Source of the DNA: Rhizobium sp. SL42
GTDB taxonomy: Bacteria; Pseudomonadota; Alphaproteobacteria; Rhizobiales; Rhizobiaceae
Assembly: GCF_021729845.1 (NCBI RefSeq)
Contig: NZ_CP063397.1
Location: 1,812,001-1,876,000 of the forward strand
Reading direction: 5' to 3'
Length of the DNA stretch: 64,000 nucleotides
A program made the position numbers and the translations under genes. Position 1 is the first letter of the stretch. Each line of letters opens with the position of its first letter. Of the stretch, positions 44,417-52,725 are shown piece after piece. The notes under the pieces are model-generated. The model saw only the letters and a list, made by a program, of their open reading frames with translations, did no database searches and was not told the DNA's origin.

Positions 44417-44996
44417 GGCCGCACCCGAGCGTCTCGATCCCCGGCATGTCGAGGCCGATCAGCCCCGTCGAGCCGGCCGCCGGCGTGTCGAGCAGCGTCA
44501 GCACCAGCGAAAATGCGCCCGTATCCGGCAAAGCCAGCCAGTTGCCGGCCTTGGCCGTCGGCGAAATCGTCACCGAGAACGTGCCGTCGCGCTGGCGCAG
44601 AACGGTCTGCGAATTCAGCGACGTCGGCAGGTCGGCGCTTGAAACCAGCGGCAGGCCGTCGCCGTCTGCGGCATAGAGCGTCCACAGCCGTGCCGTCGGC
44701 GTGCGCCCGGACAGCTTGTAGGTGCAGGTGCCGGTCAGGCGCTGGCCGGCGTCGTCGGCGGACGCGGTAAAGGTCAGCCCCTCGGCCGAACCGTAGAGCA
44801 GCCGCCCGGCCTTGGCCCGATGCGCCTTGGCATAGGGATCGGCCTCGGCCGTCTGGGCGGCGGGAAAGGCCGACCACACCCCGATCCGGATCGCCCCGAA
44901 GCCGACAGAGGCATTCAGCGCCGACAGCGACGACAGGATGCCGCCGCCAAACGCGATGATCAGGGTAAGCGCAATGAGCAGGGGGACACGAAACAC
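44409..44996 (-). CDS. DUF1214 family protein
   Basis: 195 residues with an N-terminal signal or anchor (FRVPLLIALTLIIAFGGGIL). Residues 45-195 fit DUF1214: IGVWSAFPAAQTAEADPYAKA (conserved DPY), TCTYKLSGRTPTARLWTLYAAD, GTFSVTISPTAKAGNWLALP, and a final Gly/Cys segment. Same operon as the DUF1254 gene. A shared envelope role is likely. Confidence 0.85.
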   Translation of the reverse strand: MFRVPLLIALTLIIAFGGGILSSLSALNASVGFGAIRIGVWSAFPAAQTAEADPYAKAHRAKAGRLLYGSAEGLTFTASADDAGQRLTGTCTYKLSGRTPTARLWTLYAADGDGLPLVSSADLPTSLNSQTVLRQRDGTFSVTISPTAKAGNWLALPDTGAFSLVLTLLDTPAAGSTGLIGLDMPGIETLGCGHE

Positions 44997-45350
44997 GTCT
45001 CGTCAGATACCTTGTTCGACCTTGCCGGCGACCGCCGGACTTGGCGGCTAGCGGTATCACTGATTCGGCATCGGGAAAAGGCAAGCCGCAGATCCCGCCG
45101 CCGGCCATCTCGCCCCCCCGGGCCCGCCCCAAGCGCGCCCCAGGCCCGCCAGAGGCCCACCCCGAGAAGCCTATCCAGCACCTGGCCATCAAAAGCCCCG
45201 CCATCCCGCCACCGGCCGCCGCCATGCCGAGCAGCCCTGCGTGGCCCCCATGGCCCCCATGGCCCCCTCCATGGAACCGATGCCGGCGCGAACCGTTGTC
45301 CAGCCAGAGCAGCAAACACCGATACGACGAGAACCATGAGGAGAACGAAC
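44997..45350. other. Intergenic region with Pro/Trp-like low-complexity DNA
   Basis: Holds a 9-base tandem repeat TGGCCCCCA (three copies near 45241-45270) inside C-rich DNA. Open frames here on both strands are repetitive (Pro-rich or Gly/His-rich) and were not accepted. The divergent promoters for DUF1214 and DUF1236 genes should lie here. Confidence 0.5.
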
Positions 45351-45689
45351 ATGCGCAACAGGCTCATTCTGGCAACCGCCCTGGCCACCACCGCAACATT
45401 TCTGACGCTGTCCGGAACGGCCGGCGCCCAGGAAACCGTCATCATCCAGCAGGCGCCCGCGCCGGCGCCGCAGACCGTCGTCATCCCCGGCGAGGTCCGC
45501 ACCTATGTCATGGAGCAGCAGGTCCAGTCGGTGCCTTATGAAGGCGACGTGCTGATCGGCCGCGTCATCGACGATCCGGTCGAGCTCTACCCGATCGATG
45601 GTTATGACGGCTATTCCTACACCGTCGTCAACGAACGCCGCGTCATCGTCGACCCGCAGACCCGCGCCGTCGTCCAGATCCTCGACTGA
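45351..45689 (+). CDS. DUF1236 family exported protein
   Basis: 112 residues from the ATG at 45351, with GAGGAGAACG upstream. Signal peptide cleaved after GTAGA-Q (about residue 26), then a Gln/Pro-rich linker (VIIQQAPAPAPQTVVIP) and a single DUF1236 domain (EVRTYVMEQQVQSVPYEGDV to DPQTRAVVQILD). DUF1236 domains are small periplasmic modules, often repeated, in Rhizobiales. Function unknown. Confidence 0.85.
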   Translation: MRNRLILATALATTATFLTLSGTAGAQETVIIQQAPAPAPQTVVIPGEVRTYVMEQQVQSVPYEGDVLIGRVIDDPVELYPIDGYDGYSYTVVNERRVIVDPQTRAVVQILD

Positions 45690-45721
45690 CGCTCATCATC
45701 CCGAGGACGATCTGCCAGAAG

Positions 45722-45745
45722 CCCGGCGCCGCGCGCCGGGTTTTT
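45722..45745 (+). terminator. Rho-independent terminator of the DUF1236 gene
   Basis: 7-bp stem CCCGGCG / CGCCGGG with a 5-base loop followed by TTTTT, 33 bases after the stop. Confidence 0.85.
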
Positions 45746-45814
45746 GCGGTTAGCGGCCGCTGGTTATCCTTGAGACGAATGGCGTTTGAAGAACAGGACC
45801 CGCGCCGACCGGCG

Positions 45815-45878
45815 CTCACCAGCTGCCGGGCTCACCAGCTGCGAGGCTCTCCAGCTTACGGGCTCACCAGCTGCCGGA
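45815..45878. repeat. 16-base tandem repeat, four copies
   Basis: Units at 45815, 45831, 45847 and 45863 follow CTCACCAGCTGCCGGG, with 0, 3, 4 and 1 differences from that form. The unit at 45863 overlaps the end of the DUF2026 gene and supplies its stop codon (TCA on this strand). Confidence 0.85.
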
Positions 45879-46484
45879 AAGCGCATTGCCCGAGAGCGGG
45901 ATCTCCCGCAGCTTGCCGCGCGGATCTTTCCGCGGATCTTTCGACGAGATTGCGCTTGCCATATGTTTCGGCGAGCGGCGAAACCATTGCGCGGCCACGG
46001 TTGCGAGATCGCCGATCATCGCCTGGCCGCGCCATGCGGCAAACCGCCGGGCGCTGGCTTCAGGCTCGGACTGGTAGAAGAAATCGCCCGACTGGCCGAG
46101 CGCATTGATGTCATCCGCCATCGCTGAAAGCGGCTTCTGGAACATCTTCGACGGCAGCGCCAATTCCCGCGCGCTTTCCGAAAACGCCGGTGCCATGAAG
46201 TCGATCGCCCAGCCGTCCGCCTCAACCCAGCAATGGAAATTCTCCCCCGCCCCGGTCACATGCCCGTCGTCGCGGTGATCGGCAAACAGGATCAGCGTGC
46301 CCCCGAGATTATAGGCCGCAAGCCCGCTCTTCGGCACGGCATTGACCTTGAAATGCTGCTTGAGAATGAAGGCGCCGAAGGTGGCAAAATACATCGCCCC
46401 CACCGCCGGATCGGCATTTTCATTGACCAGCAGGCTGTTGATGACGCGGTAGATCCGCTGGTAGTCGCTCTGCTTGATCAACAT
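45864..46484 (-). CDS. DUF2026 family protein
   Basis: 206 residues from the ATG at 46484 (MLIKQSDYQRIYRVINSLL), with AGGTG upstream. DUF2026 pattern: ADPAVGAMYFATFGAFILKQHF, NLGGTLILFADHRDD, and ENFHCWVEADGWAIDFMAPAF. The Cys/His/Asp set in GAFILKQH.. and FHCW..GWAIDF resembles a papain or transglutaminase-like fold, but the activity is unknown. The last codons (LSGNALSGSW) come from the first unit of a tandem repeat, so C-terminal length may vary between strains. Confidence 0.8.
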   Translation of the reverse strand: MLIKQSDYQRIYRVINSLLVNENADPAVGAMYFATFGAFILKQHFKVNAVPKSGLAAYNLGGTLILFADHRDDGHVTGAGENFHCWVEADGWAIDFMAPAFSESARELALPSKMFQKPLSAMADDINALGQSGDFFYQSEPEASARRFAAWRGQAMIGDLATVAAQWFRRSPKHMASAISSKDPRKDPRGKLREIPLSGNALSGSW

Positions 46485-46701
46485 GGATGGCACCTGCACA
46501 TATGGGGGAGTTGGGAGTGCGCTGTCTGTAGGCGAGGGAGGCGCGGATGTAAACGGAGGAGGGGGAGGGAGTGGCGGCGTGTTGGCGAGGGCAGTCCACT
46601 TACGCTACGTTATTCGTGGGACTGGTTGCTGAAGCGCTAGCTGGTAGTTAAGTATTGGCGGTCGGCCCTTGCAGAAGCCGACCTGTAGGAGGCCCAACTC
46701 A

Positions 46702-47460
46702 GTGTCTGACGCATATCTCCGCCAAGTGCTGGCGAGGCTCCGAGTAGACACGGGCCCCAATTCGGCGGCTCGTGGGGTTCAGGTGAATTTGCGGCCCTCA
46801 CTGCAGCGTTGGGCTGGCCAGTATTTGGTCAGCATGGAACCGAGCGGCTCATTTGCCAAGGGTACGGCAATCCGTGGCGGCACCGACATTGACATCTTCG
46901 TCTCACTCTCTAGCCAAGTGACTGACAGCCTCGCGGTGATCTACAATACGCTGTTCAATCAACTGCTGAATGAGGGGTTCAGTCCGCGGCCACAGAATGT
47001 TTCAATCGGCATCAAGATCGGAACTTATTCAGTCGACGTTGTCCCTGCGCGCCGACAGGGGCCAACGGGTCAGTTTCACAGCCTCTATCGCCGCAAAGCT
47101 GAGAGCTGGACCCAGACCAATGTCATTAGCCACATCAACACGGTTCGGACCTCAGGCCGCGCCGAGGAGATCATGATCGTGAAAGCTTGGCGAGAGCAGA
47201 AGAGACTCACGTTCCCATCGTTCTACCTAGAGCTTGTCACGATCGAGGCATGCCGAGGCCGGAAGGTTGGTGACCTTTCGGAAAATGTCTGGGCGACGCT
47301 TGCATATATCCGCGACAACATTGCAGCGGCCGTTTTCATCGATCCTGCAAACACTAATAATAGGATCTCCGATGATCTGACCGCAGCCGAGAAGCAGACT
47401 CTTGCCAACGCGGCTGCTACCGCACGGCACGCCACCAACTGGAGCCAAATTGTAGTATGA
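46702..47460 (+). CDS. CD-NTase-like (2'-5' OAS/CCA class) nucleotidyltransferase
   Basis: 252 residues. The GTG at 46702 is the start because a strong AGGAGG lies 9 bases upstream. The nucleotidyltransferase core is complete: GS at 49-50 in EPSGSFAKGTAIRGGTDIDI, metal-binding Asp62 and Asp64, and the third acid Asp112 in YSVDVVPA. The helical half (about 150-250) resembles OAS1-C/CD-NTase proteins. Such enzymes make cyclic or linear oligonucleotide signals in CBASS and related defence, or transfer nucleotides to tRNA or toxin targets. It overlaps the following nuclease-fold gene by 4 bases. GC is lower than the flanks, so it is probably acquired. Confidence 0.8.
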   Translation: MSDAYLRQVLARLRVDTGPNSAARGVQVNLRPSLQRWAGQYLVSMEPSGSFAKGTAIRGGTDIDIFVSLSSQVTDSLAVIYNTLFNQLLNEGFSPRPQNVSIGIKIGTYSVDVVPARRQGPTGQFHSLYRRKAESWTQTNVISHINTVRTSGRAEEIMIVKAWREQKRLTFPSFYLELVTIEACRGRKVGDLSENVWATLAYIRDNIAAAVFIDPANTNNRISDDLTAAEKQTLANAAATARHATNWSQIVV

Positions 47461-48173
47461 GTTGGTCCCTTCCGATCCTTCTCGATGAGCTGAATGCGTC
47501 AGTGACTGCAGACCTGCAGCGTGCGCGTAAAACCCTCGGGCATCCAACTGATCTGGGGGATGCGACTGAAGAGATCTGGATTGAGCTTTTCAACAAGTAT
47601 CTTCCTCGCCGTTATCACGCTATCAAGGCAACGGTCGTGGATAGCAAAGGAACTTTCAGCGATCAAATTGACGTGGTCATTCACGATCGACAGTATACAC
47701 CACTTGTTTTCACCTTCAAAGACAAGCATGTCATTCCTGCCGAGAGCGTTTATGCTGTGTTCGAATCCAAGCAAGAGATGAACGCACACCACATTGCTTA
47801 CGCTCAGCAGAAGATTTCCTCCGTGCGCAGGCTTCACCGGACATCGCTCCCGATCCCCACTATCGACGGCACAAAGAGGGCAAAGGAGTTGACTCCGGTC
47901 TTGGGTGGAGTTTTGACCCTCAGTTGCAAATGGCGTCCGGTCTTCGGTGACACCATGCTTGGCTATCTTGAGAGTGGGCAGGGCGATAAGCGTCTCGACC
48001 TTGGCTGTGTCGCCGACTGCGGCAACCTCTGGGTCAATGAAAATGGTGGCTATTCCCTTGCTGAGGAAACGAAGCCAGTCACGCGTTTCCTTCTAGAGTT
48101 GATATCGAGACTGCAGGCGGTCGCGACAGTGCCTATGATCGACATGCGTGCCTACGCGGAAAAGCTGGAGTGA
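47457..48173 (+). CDS. DUF6602 protein with PD-(D/E)xK nuclease-like motif
   Basis: 238 residues, start overlapping the preceding stop (ATGA). DUF6602 layout: EEIWIELFNKYLPRRYHAI, then FSDQIDVVIHDRQYTPLVF with Asp72, and IPAESVYAVFESKQEMN with Glu96 and Glu103-x-Lys105. This spacing of D...E-x-K matches a PD-(D/E)xK nuclease active site, as in Holliday junction resolvase-like and restriction enzymes. Coupled to the nucleotidyltransferase, it is a candidate effector. There is no sensor domain such as SAVED in this chain, so the signal-sensing mode is unclear. Confidence 0.72.
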   Translation: MSWSLPILLDELNASVTADLQRARKTLGHPTDLGDATEEIWIELFNKYLPRRYHAIKATVVDSKGTFSDQIDVVIHDRQYTPLVFTFKDKHVIPAESVYAVFESKQEMNAHHIAYAQQKISSVRRLHRTSLPIPTIDGTKRAKELTPVLGGVLTLSCKWRPVFGDTMLGYLESGQGDKRLDLGCVADCGNLWVNENGGYSLAEETKPVTRFLLELISRLQAVATVPMIDMRAYAEKLE

Positions 48174-48371
48174 ATCGTAGGCTTATCTTTCTAGAACAAC
48201 AAATATGATAATTCAGGAAGGAGAATCGAACATGTCTCCTATCTTATTGATGCCCTTGGAGAGAGTCTGGATGCCATGCCCGATGGGCAGGGATTCGGCC
48301 CACCCCATCTTCACCCTTCCTTCGCCAATCCCTGATACACCGGGCCTTCCCACACTCCAGAAGGATTTCCG

Positions 48372-48890
48372 ATGAAGAGAATGCTCGTCCTCGCCATGGC
48401 GCTCGCCATCGCGCCCCTGTTCGCCCCGATGCTCGGCCCGATCCGCGCCGAAGCCGCCACGCTTGAGTTTCCGAGCGATGCGCCGATTGCCTCGGTGAGC
48501 ATTCCGGACGCCTGGGAGCCGAAGGAAACCATTTCGGGCATCGAGGCGACCTCGCCGGATGCGGCGATCTATTTCTCCATCGATGTCGCCTCCGATGCGA
48601 CGATGGACCAGGTGATCAACGATGCGATCAAGTTCTTGACCGACAACGGCGTGACGATCGACGAGACGACCAAGAGCGATTCCGGCGATGTCGAAATCAA
48701 CGGCATGACCTTCGGCAGCATCGAATTCGACGGCGAGGATGCCGATGGCCCGGTCGAGGTGTCGCTCGGCTTTGCCTCACCATCCGCAGGCAAGATGCTG
48801 GTCGTCACCTATTGGGGCACCAAGGAAACGCAAGGGGCTCACAGCAAGGACCTCGTCGCCATCCTGAAGTCGCTGAAGCCGGCCAACTGA
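48372..48890 (+). CDS. Exported protein of unknown function
   Basis: 172 residues from the ATG at 48372. Signal peptide MKRMLVLAMALAIAPLFAP with cleavage near RAEAA (about residue 28). The mature protein is an acidic single domain: FPSDAPIASVSIPDAWEP, IEATSPDAAIYFSIDVAS, VEINGMTFGSIEFDGED and KMLVVTYWGTKETQGAH. Its shape recalls PsbP/DUF1795-like stress proteins but no family is assigned. Periplasmic. Confidence 0.72.
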   Translation: MKRMLVLAMALAIAPLFAPMLGPIRAEAATLEFPSDAPIASVSIPDAWEPKETISGIEATSPDAAIYFSIDVASDATMDQVINDAIKFLTDNGVTIDETTKSDSGDVEINGMTFGSIEFDGEDADGPVEVSLGFASPSAGKMLVVTYWGTKETQGAHSKDLVAILKSLKPAN

Positions 48891-49098
48891 GCGGGCGCAA
48901 ACGACGCGCTCCATCGCGCTTGCCGGCGCTGCATCCGGGGAACGGCCCCTTGCCGTTCCCGCACCGGCTCCCCCTGCCTCTACATGGCCTCGCGGGCTCC
49001 GCCAAAATCCCCCTCGCCACCGCCTATCCCCCGCGCTATGTCTTGCCCGGGCCGGAAGACACGGCACAAGACATCATGCATCGGGAGGAGCAGGCATC

Positions 49099-50016
49099 AT
49101 GGGCAAGCGGATCATCTTTACCGGCGGCAGCGGCAAGGCCGGGCGCCATGTCGTGCCCTATCTGACCGGCCGCGGCCATGCGGTCCTCAATCTCGATCTC
49201 ACCCCGCTCGATTGCCCCGGCGTCAACACGCTGCTGACCGACCTCACCGACAGCGGCCAGGTGTTCAACGCGTTCTCCCAGCATTTCGGCTTTGACGGCT
49301 TCGACACCGGTGACGGCCCGGCCAAGGTCGATGCGGTGGTGCATTTCGCCGCCGTGCCGCGCATCCTGATGAAGCCGGACAACACCACCTTCGCCACCAA
49401 TACCGTCTCGACCTACAATGTCATCGAGGCGGCGGTGAAGCTCGGCATCCGCAAGGTGATCATCGCCTCCAGCGAAACCACCTACGGCGTCTGTTTTGCC
49501 GAAGGCGACAAGGACTATCACCAGTTCCCGCTGACCGAGGACTATGATGTCGATCCGATGGACAGCTACGGCCTGTCCAAGGTGGTCAACGAAAAGACGG
49601 CCCGCGCCTTTGCCATGCGCACCGGCGCCGACATCTATGCGCTCAGGATCGGCAATGTCATTTCGCCCGAGGATTATGCCAATTTCCCCGGCTTCCTCGC
49701 CGATCCGCCCAGCCGCAAGCGCAATGCCTGGAGCTATATCGACGCCCGCGACCTCGGCCAGATCGTCGATCTCTGCGTGATGAAGGATGGCCTCGGCTTC
49801 CAGGTGTTCAACGCCGTCAACGACACGATCACGGCAAACGAACCGACCCGCGATTTCCTCGGCAAATGGGCGCCCAATACCCCGATCACCAGCGATCTCG
49901 CCAACGATCTGGATGGTTATGCAGCGCCGCTGTCGAACGCCAAGATCCGCACCGTGCTCGGCTTTCGCGAACAGCATAACTGGCGCGACGAACTGCCGGA
50001 CGGCTCGATGGACTGA
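49099..50016 (+). CDS. NAD(P)-dependent epimerase/dehydratase (extended SDR)
   Basis: 305 residues. Extended short-chain dehydrogenase fold: IFTGGSGKAGRHVVPYL (dinucleotide-binding GGxGxxG), ASSETTYGV, and the catalytic pair Tyr-x3-Lys in DSYGLSKVVNE (about residue 157-161). SYIDARDLGQIVDLCV is typical of sugar epimerase/dehydratase members. The substrate is likely a sugar or sugar acid, but not determined. Cytoplasmic, single gene. Confidence 0.87.
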   Translation: MGKRIIFTGGSGKAGRHVVPYLTGRGHAVLNLDLTPLDCPGVNTLLTDLTDSGQVFNAFSQHFGFDGFDTGDGPAKVDAVVHFAAVPRILMKPDNTTFATNTVSTYNVIEAAVKLGIRKVIIASSETTYGVCFAEGDKDYHQFPLTEDYDVDPMDSYGLSKVVNEKTARAFAMRTGADIYALRIGNVISPEDYANFPGFLADPPSRKRNAWSYIDARDLGQIVDLCVMKDGLGFQVFNAVNDTITANEPTRDFLGKWAPNTPITSDLANDLDGYAAPLSNAKIRTVLGFREQHNWRDELPDGSMD

Positions 50017-50113
50017 GGGAGCGGCCGGCTTCGGCAAACGACAAATCAGGGCTGCGCCTTTCGGCCCAGTCCTGATCGCTCGTTTGCCTGATGTCAGGCC
50101 TCATTTTCTGGCC

Positions 50114-50545
50114 TCACTGGCAAGGTGTCAGTCCGCCCGGATTGACGACCGCTGCGATGCCGACATGGCTGATCGTCGGGTCGTTGCGTGCCTGGAAGCA
50201 ATAGACGTCCTGCGCGTCGGGTGCGGCAACGATGCACGAATTGAAGCCGGCCGGCACGACATAGTTGTTCAGGCCGTTGATCGAGAACACGGTTGCGTCC
50301 CCGGCCGGATGCGGCACCGGATGTTTGGACAGCAGGATGGCGTTCTGCGGCGGGTTGACGTCGAGCGGCGTGAAGATGGCGCAGTTCGGCGAAAAGGCCA
50401 TCTGTGCAGTCGCGGGGGTCGAGCATGCCGCAAGGGCGGCGACGACGATGGCCATGGCCGCCTTTGCCCGCGATGCGGGCGCCGGCTGCGGCCCGTTCCG
50501 GCCCTGCTGCGGCGCTGCGTGTGTGCTTTGGTTCTGAATGTTCAT
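50114..50545 (-). CDS. Small exported protein, third gene of paralogue operon
   Basis: 143 residues from the ATG at 50545, with GAGGAAC upstream. A long polar N-terminus is followed by a hydrophobic stretch (AAMAIVVAALAACSTPATAQ) that could be a lipoprotein signal (Cys41) or a type I signal ending at TAQ. The mature part is beta-rich (FSINGLNNYVVPAGFNSC, YCFQARNDPTISHVG) with four cysteines. No family known. It lies 83 bases downstream of two related genes and should share their transcript. Confidence 0.6.
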   Translation of the reverse strand: MNIQNQSTHAAPQQGRNGPQPAPASRAKAAMAIVVAALAACSTPATAQMAFSPNCAIFTPLDVNPPQNAILLSKHPVPHPAGDATVFSINGLNNYVVPAGFNSCIVAAPDAQDVYCFQARNDPTISHVGIAAVVNPGGLTPCQ

Positions 50546-50628
50546 GGTGATGTTCCTCAAGTTGGTTTGACATCGGGGTGAATGATCAAGGTACTGAAAG
50601 TTCTGGAATTTCCGCATGCTGGCTGGTT

Positions 50629-51348
50629 CTACGGCCCTCCTTTCGTCGAGAATGTGCCATTGGCGTTGTAGGTCGCGGTGATGCTGGCAAAGCCGGTGGT
50701 GAAGTCGCAGCGCGCAGACAGGCTCTCGTCATAGGCAATGACGTTTCCCGTCGGCTCGAAGCCGATCTTGACGAAATAGACCGGCTGCGGCGCGCAAGCC
50801 GTCGTCATGTTGGGCGTCGGCGCGACGAAGCTCGACAGCACGATGTTCTGCCCGCCGGTCAGCGCTGCCACGCCGCAGAAAAGCTCCGGCATCGGCGCCG
50901 GCGTAAAGGGTGGCACGGCGATGCCGAAACTGCCGGCCGCAAGTCCTGCCTGATAGGCCGGCGCCGAAAGCCCGAGGGGGCTGAGCGCAAGCATGGTGCA
51001 ATTGGCGGGGCTTGCTCCTTGCACGCCGGTCGACAGCGCGATCGGCTGGGCAGCCGCCGTACTCGTCACCAGATATTGCGTCGCAGCGGGCTGGATCAGC
51101 GCGTTGAACTGCGGTGGCGGCAAGGGCGCCATGGTGCTGACCGCGCCGGCATAGACCTGGGTGTCGAAGGAAAAGCTGATCTGCGCACCCGACATGCCAT
51201 AGTTGCCAAGGCTTTGGCAGCCGAGGCTGCTGGCGAGGATCTGGCTGGCGGCGGCCGCCGGCTGGAACCGAGCCTGCTTCTGGAAGACGAAGAAATACTG
51301 CGTGTTCTGCGACAGGTTCCGCACGATGATCTGGTAGGAACTGGCCAT
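50629..51348 (-). CDS. Unrecognised all-beta protein, paralogue 1
   Basis: 239 residues, RBS AGGAG. No signal peptide. It shares with the upstream neighbour an N-terminal YQIIVRNLSQNTQYFFVFQK (NVKNFEPQTQNFYFFQQP in paralogue 2), a QSLGNYGMSGAQISFSFDTQVYAG core, a middle LGLSAPAYQAG.. and a C-terminal RCDFTTGFASITATYNANGT. The two are clear paralogues. Strand-rich composition suggests a beta-sandwich. Function unknown; a role in extracellular recognition or stress would be guesswork. Confidence 0.6.
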   Translation of the reverse strand: MASSYQIIVRNLSQNTQYFFVFQKQARFQPAAAASQILASSLGCQSLGNYGMSGAQISFSFDTQVYAGAVSTMAPLPPPQFNALIQPAATQYLVTSTAAAQPIALSTGVQGASPANCTMLALSPLGLSAPAYQAGLAAGSFGIAVPPFTPAPMPELFCGVAALTGGQNIVLSSFVAPTPNMTTACAPQPVYFVKIGFEPTGNVIAYDESLSARCDFTTGFASITATYNANGTFSTKGGP

Positions 51349-51402
51349 GTCTGCAGCACTCCTTTCCGTGTCCGGCGCAAGCCTCCGTCCGTGTCGGATC
51401 TC

Positions 51403-51411
51403 GGGGGGGGG
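51403..51411. repeat. Nine-G homopolymer between the paralogues
   Basis: An uninterrupted G run (C run on the coding strand) lies in the 117-base gap between the two paralogous genes, 55 bases before the start of paralogue 1. Long homopolymers can slip; this one is non-coding, so it could only tune expression. Confidence 0.6.
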
Positions 51412-51465
51412 AGAGAGGCGCGGGGGCGTGCCTCGCCCTCACCCCCGGGATCCGCCAGGCAGGCG

Positions 51466-52149
51466 CTACTGCAGCTGGACGTCCCAGTTGCCGTTGGCTT
51501 TCAGGTTGACATTCGCGACCCCGTAGCCGCCGGTGAAGTCGCACAGCGCCGCATTGGCGCTCGACTGGGTGAAGTTCATCACGTTGCCCGGCGTATAGGA
51601 GCCGGTCTGCACGTAATATTTCAGGATCGGCTGGCAATCGGTATTGCTGGCCGGATTGGCCTGGACGAAATTCGACAGCACGATCCCGCCCATCACCGAG
51701 ACCGCCGAACCGACATTGTAGTAGGGCGGCGAGGTGAAGCTCGGGGTGATGATCCGGAAGGAGCCTTCCTGGATGCCGGCGACAAACACCGGTGCCGACA
51801 GGCCGAGGCTGGTATTGGGCCCGCTGACGGTTGCCGTCGTCGTGTCGTTCGGCTTGGTGGTAATGCCTTGCGCCGGCGCCAGCTCGATGGCGCGGCTGGC
51901 CGAGGAGAAGCCGGAGGACGAGCCGACCTGTGGCGGTTGGTTGGCCTGCTGGATGCCGGCATAGAACTGCAGGTTGACCTGGAAGGTCAGGATCGCCCCG
52001 GTCGCGTCGTAATTGCCGAGCGATTGGGAAAACAGGCTGTTGGAATAAACCTGCCCGCCGCCGGTATAGAGCGCCGGTTGCTGGAAGAAGTAGAAATTCT
52101 GCGTCTGCGGCTCGAAATTCTTCACATTGATCGTCAGCATGGTCGACAT
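51466..52149 (-). CDS. Unrecognised all-beta protein, paralogue 2
   Basis: 227 residues from the ATG at 52149 (MSTMLTINVKNFEPQTQNFY). It has no signal peptide. Shares with paralogue 1 the TQNFYFFQ start, SQSLGNYDATGAILTFQVNL, LGLSAPVFVAG and the CDFTGGYGVANVNLKANGN end, at modest identity. First gene of a three-gene operon and the only one directly behind the repeated leader sequence. No known domain; cytoplasmic unless exported by a non-classical route. Confidence 0.6.
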   Translation of the reverse strand: MSTMLTINVKNFEPQTQNFYFFQQPALYTGGGQVYSNSLFSQSLGNYDATGAILTFQVNLQFYAGIQQANQPPQVGSSSGFSSASRAIELAPAQGITTKPNDTTTATVSGPNTSLGLSAPVFVAGIQEGSFRIITPSFTSPPYYNVGSAVSVMGGIVLSNFVQANPASNTDCQPILKYYVQTGSYTPGNVMNFTQSSANAALCDFTGGYGVANVNLKANGNWDVQLQ

Positions 52150-52161
52150 GGTCTCACCTTT

Positions 52162-52202
52162 GTGTTGCGTTGCCGTGTTGCGTTGAAACTCGTGTTGCGT
52201 TG
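52162..52202. repeat. Three direct repeats of GTGTTGCGTTG in operon leader
   Basis: Copies at 52162, 52175 and 52192, each identical over 11 bases. They lie in the leader of the paralogue operon, between it and the XRE regulator, where a regulator binding array or a slippage product are both possible. Confidence 0.7.
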
Positions 52203-52374
52203 AAGACAAAAGGGCCCCAGCACCCGTCCAGCCCGTGTGGCGCGGATGTCGATGTCGTGTGTGGCTGTCGTGCTGAAACCTGCACATATTTTGGTTGAGT
52301 TATGAATTTAAGCAACCAATAGCTGTTGAGCGCCGGTTGAAATGTCATCGGGATTTGCGTTCAGCGCAAACGGC

Positions 52375-52725
52375 TCAGCGCGCGGGGCCGGCCGGCGGGA
52401 TCGCCTCGAGCAGCTCGACTAGCAGCCGGCGGATCCTGTCCGGCCGCGCCCGCAGCCCGACGATCCAGCCGATCTCCGCCGCTGAGACCGAATTGTCGCG
52501 GTGCCAGTCGATCGTGCCGCGCCCGAGCAGCAGCCAGTCGAGCGATATGTCGAGCAGTTCGGCGAGCGCGCAGGCGCTTTCCAGCGACAGGTGGCCGCCG
52601 TTCTGCCAGCGCGACACCGCCGCCGCCGAGACGTCGAGCTCGGCCGCCAGCGCCAGTGTCTTGTGAATCTGCCGCTTCAAGATCGCATCGCGCACGCGCT
52701 TGCCGCGCGCCGGGTCATGGGACAT
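52375..52725 (-). CDS. XRE-family helix-turn-helix regulator
   Basis: 116 residues. The HTH is KTLALAAELDVSAAAVSRWQNGGHLSLESACALAELL (residues about 23-60), of the Cro/CI type. The C-terminal helix region (IGWIVGLRARPDRIRRLLVELLEAI) may serve dimerisation. It lies just upstream of the three-gene paralogue operon on the same strand and probably controls it. Confidence 0.82.
   Translation of the reverse strand: MSHDPARGKRVRDAILKRQIHKTLALAAELDVSAAAVSRWQNGGHLSLESACALAELLDISLDWLLLGRGTIDWHRDNSVSAAEIGWIVGLRARPDRIRRLLVELLEAIPPAGPAR

Noticed and set aside
44413..45502. Minus-strand frames with Gly/His-rich (GGHGGHGGH) or Trp/Pro-rich starts and one signal-like segment
   Set aside because: They overlap the DUF1214 and DUF1236 genes and arise from a C-rich tandem repeat; no RBS or family support.
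46702..48173. Standard CBASS operon with SAVED effector or Cap2/Cap3 genes
   Set aside because: No SAVED, E1/E2 or JAB protein is next to it; only the two-gene cassette can be supported.
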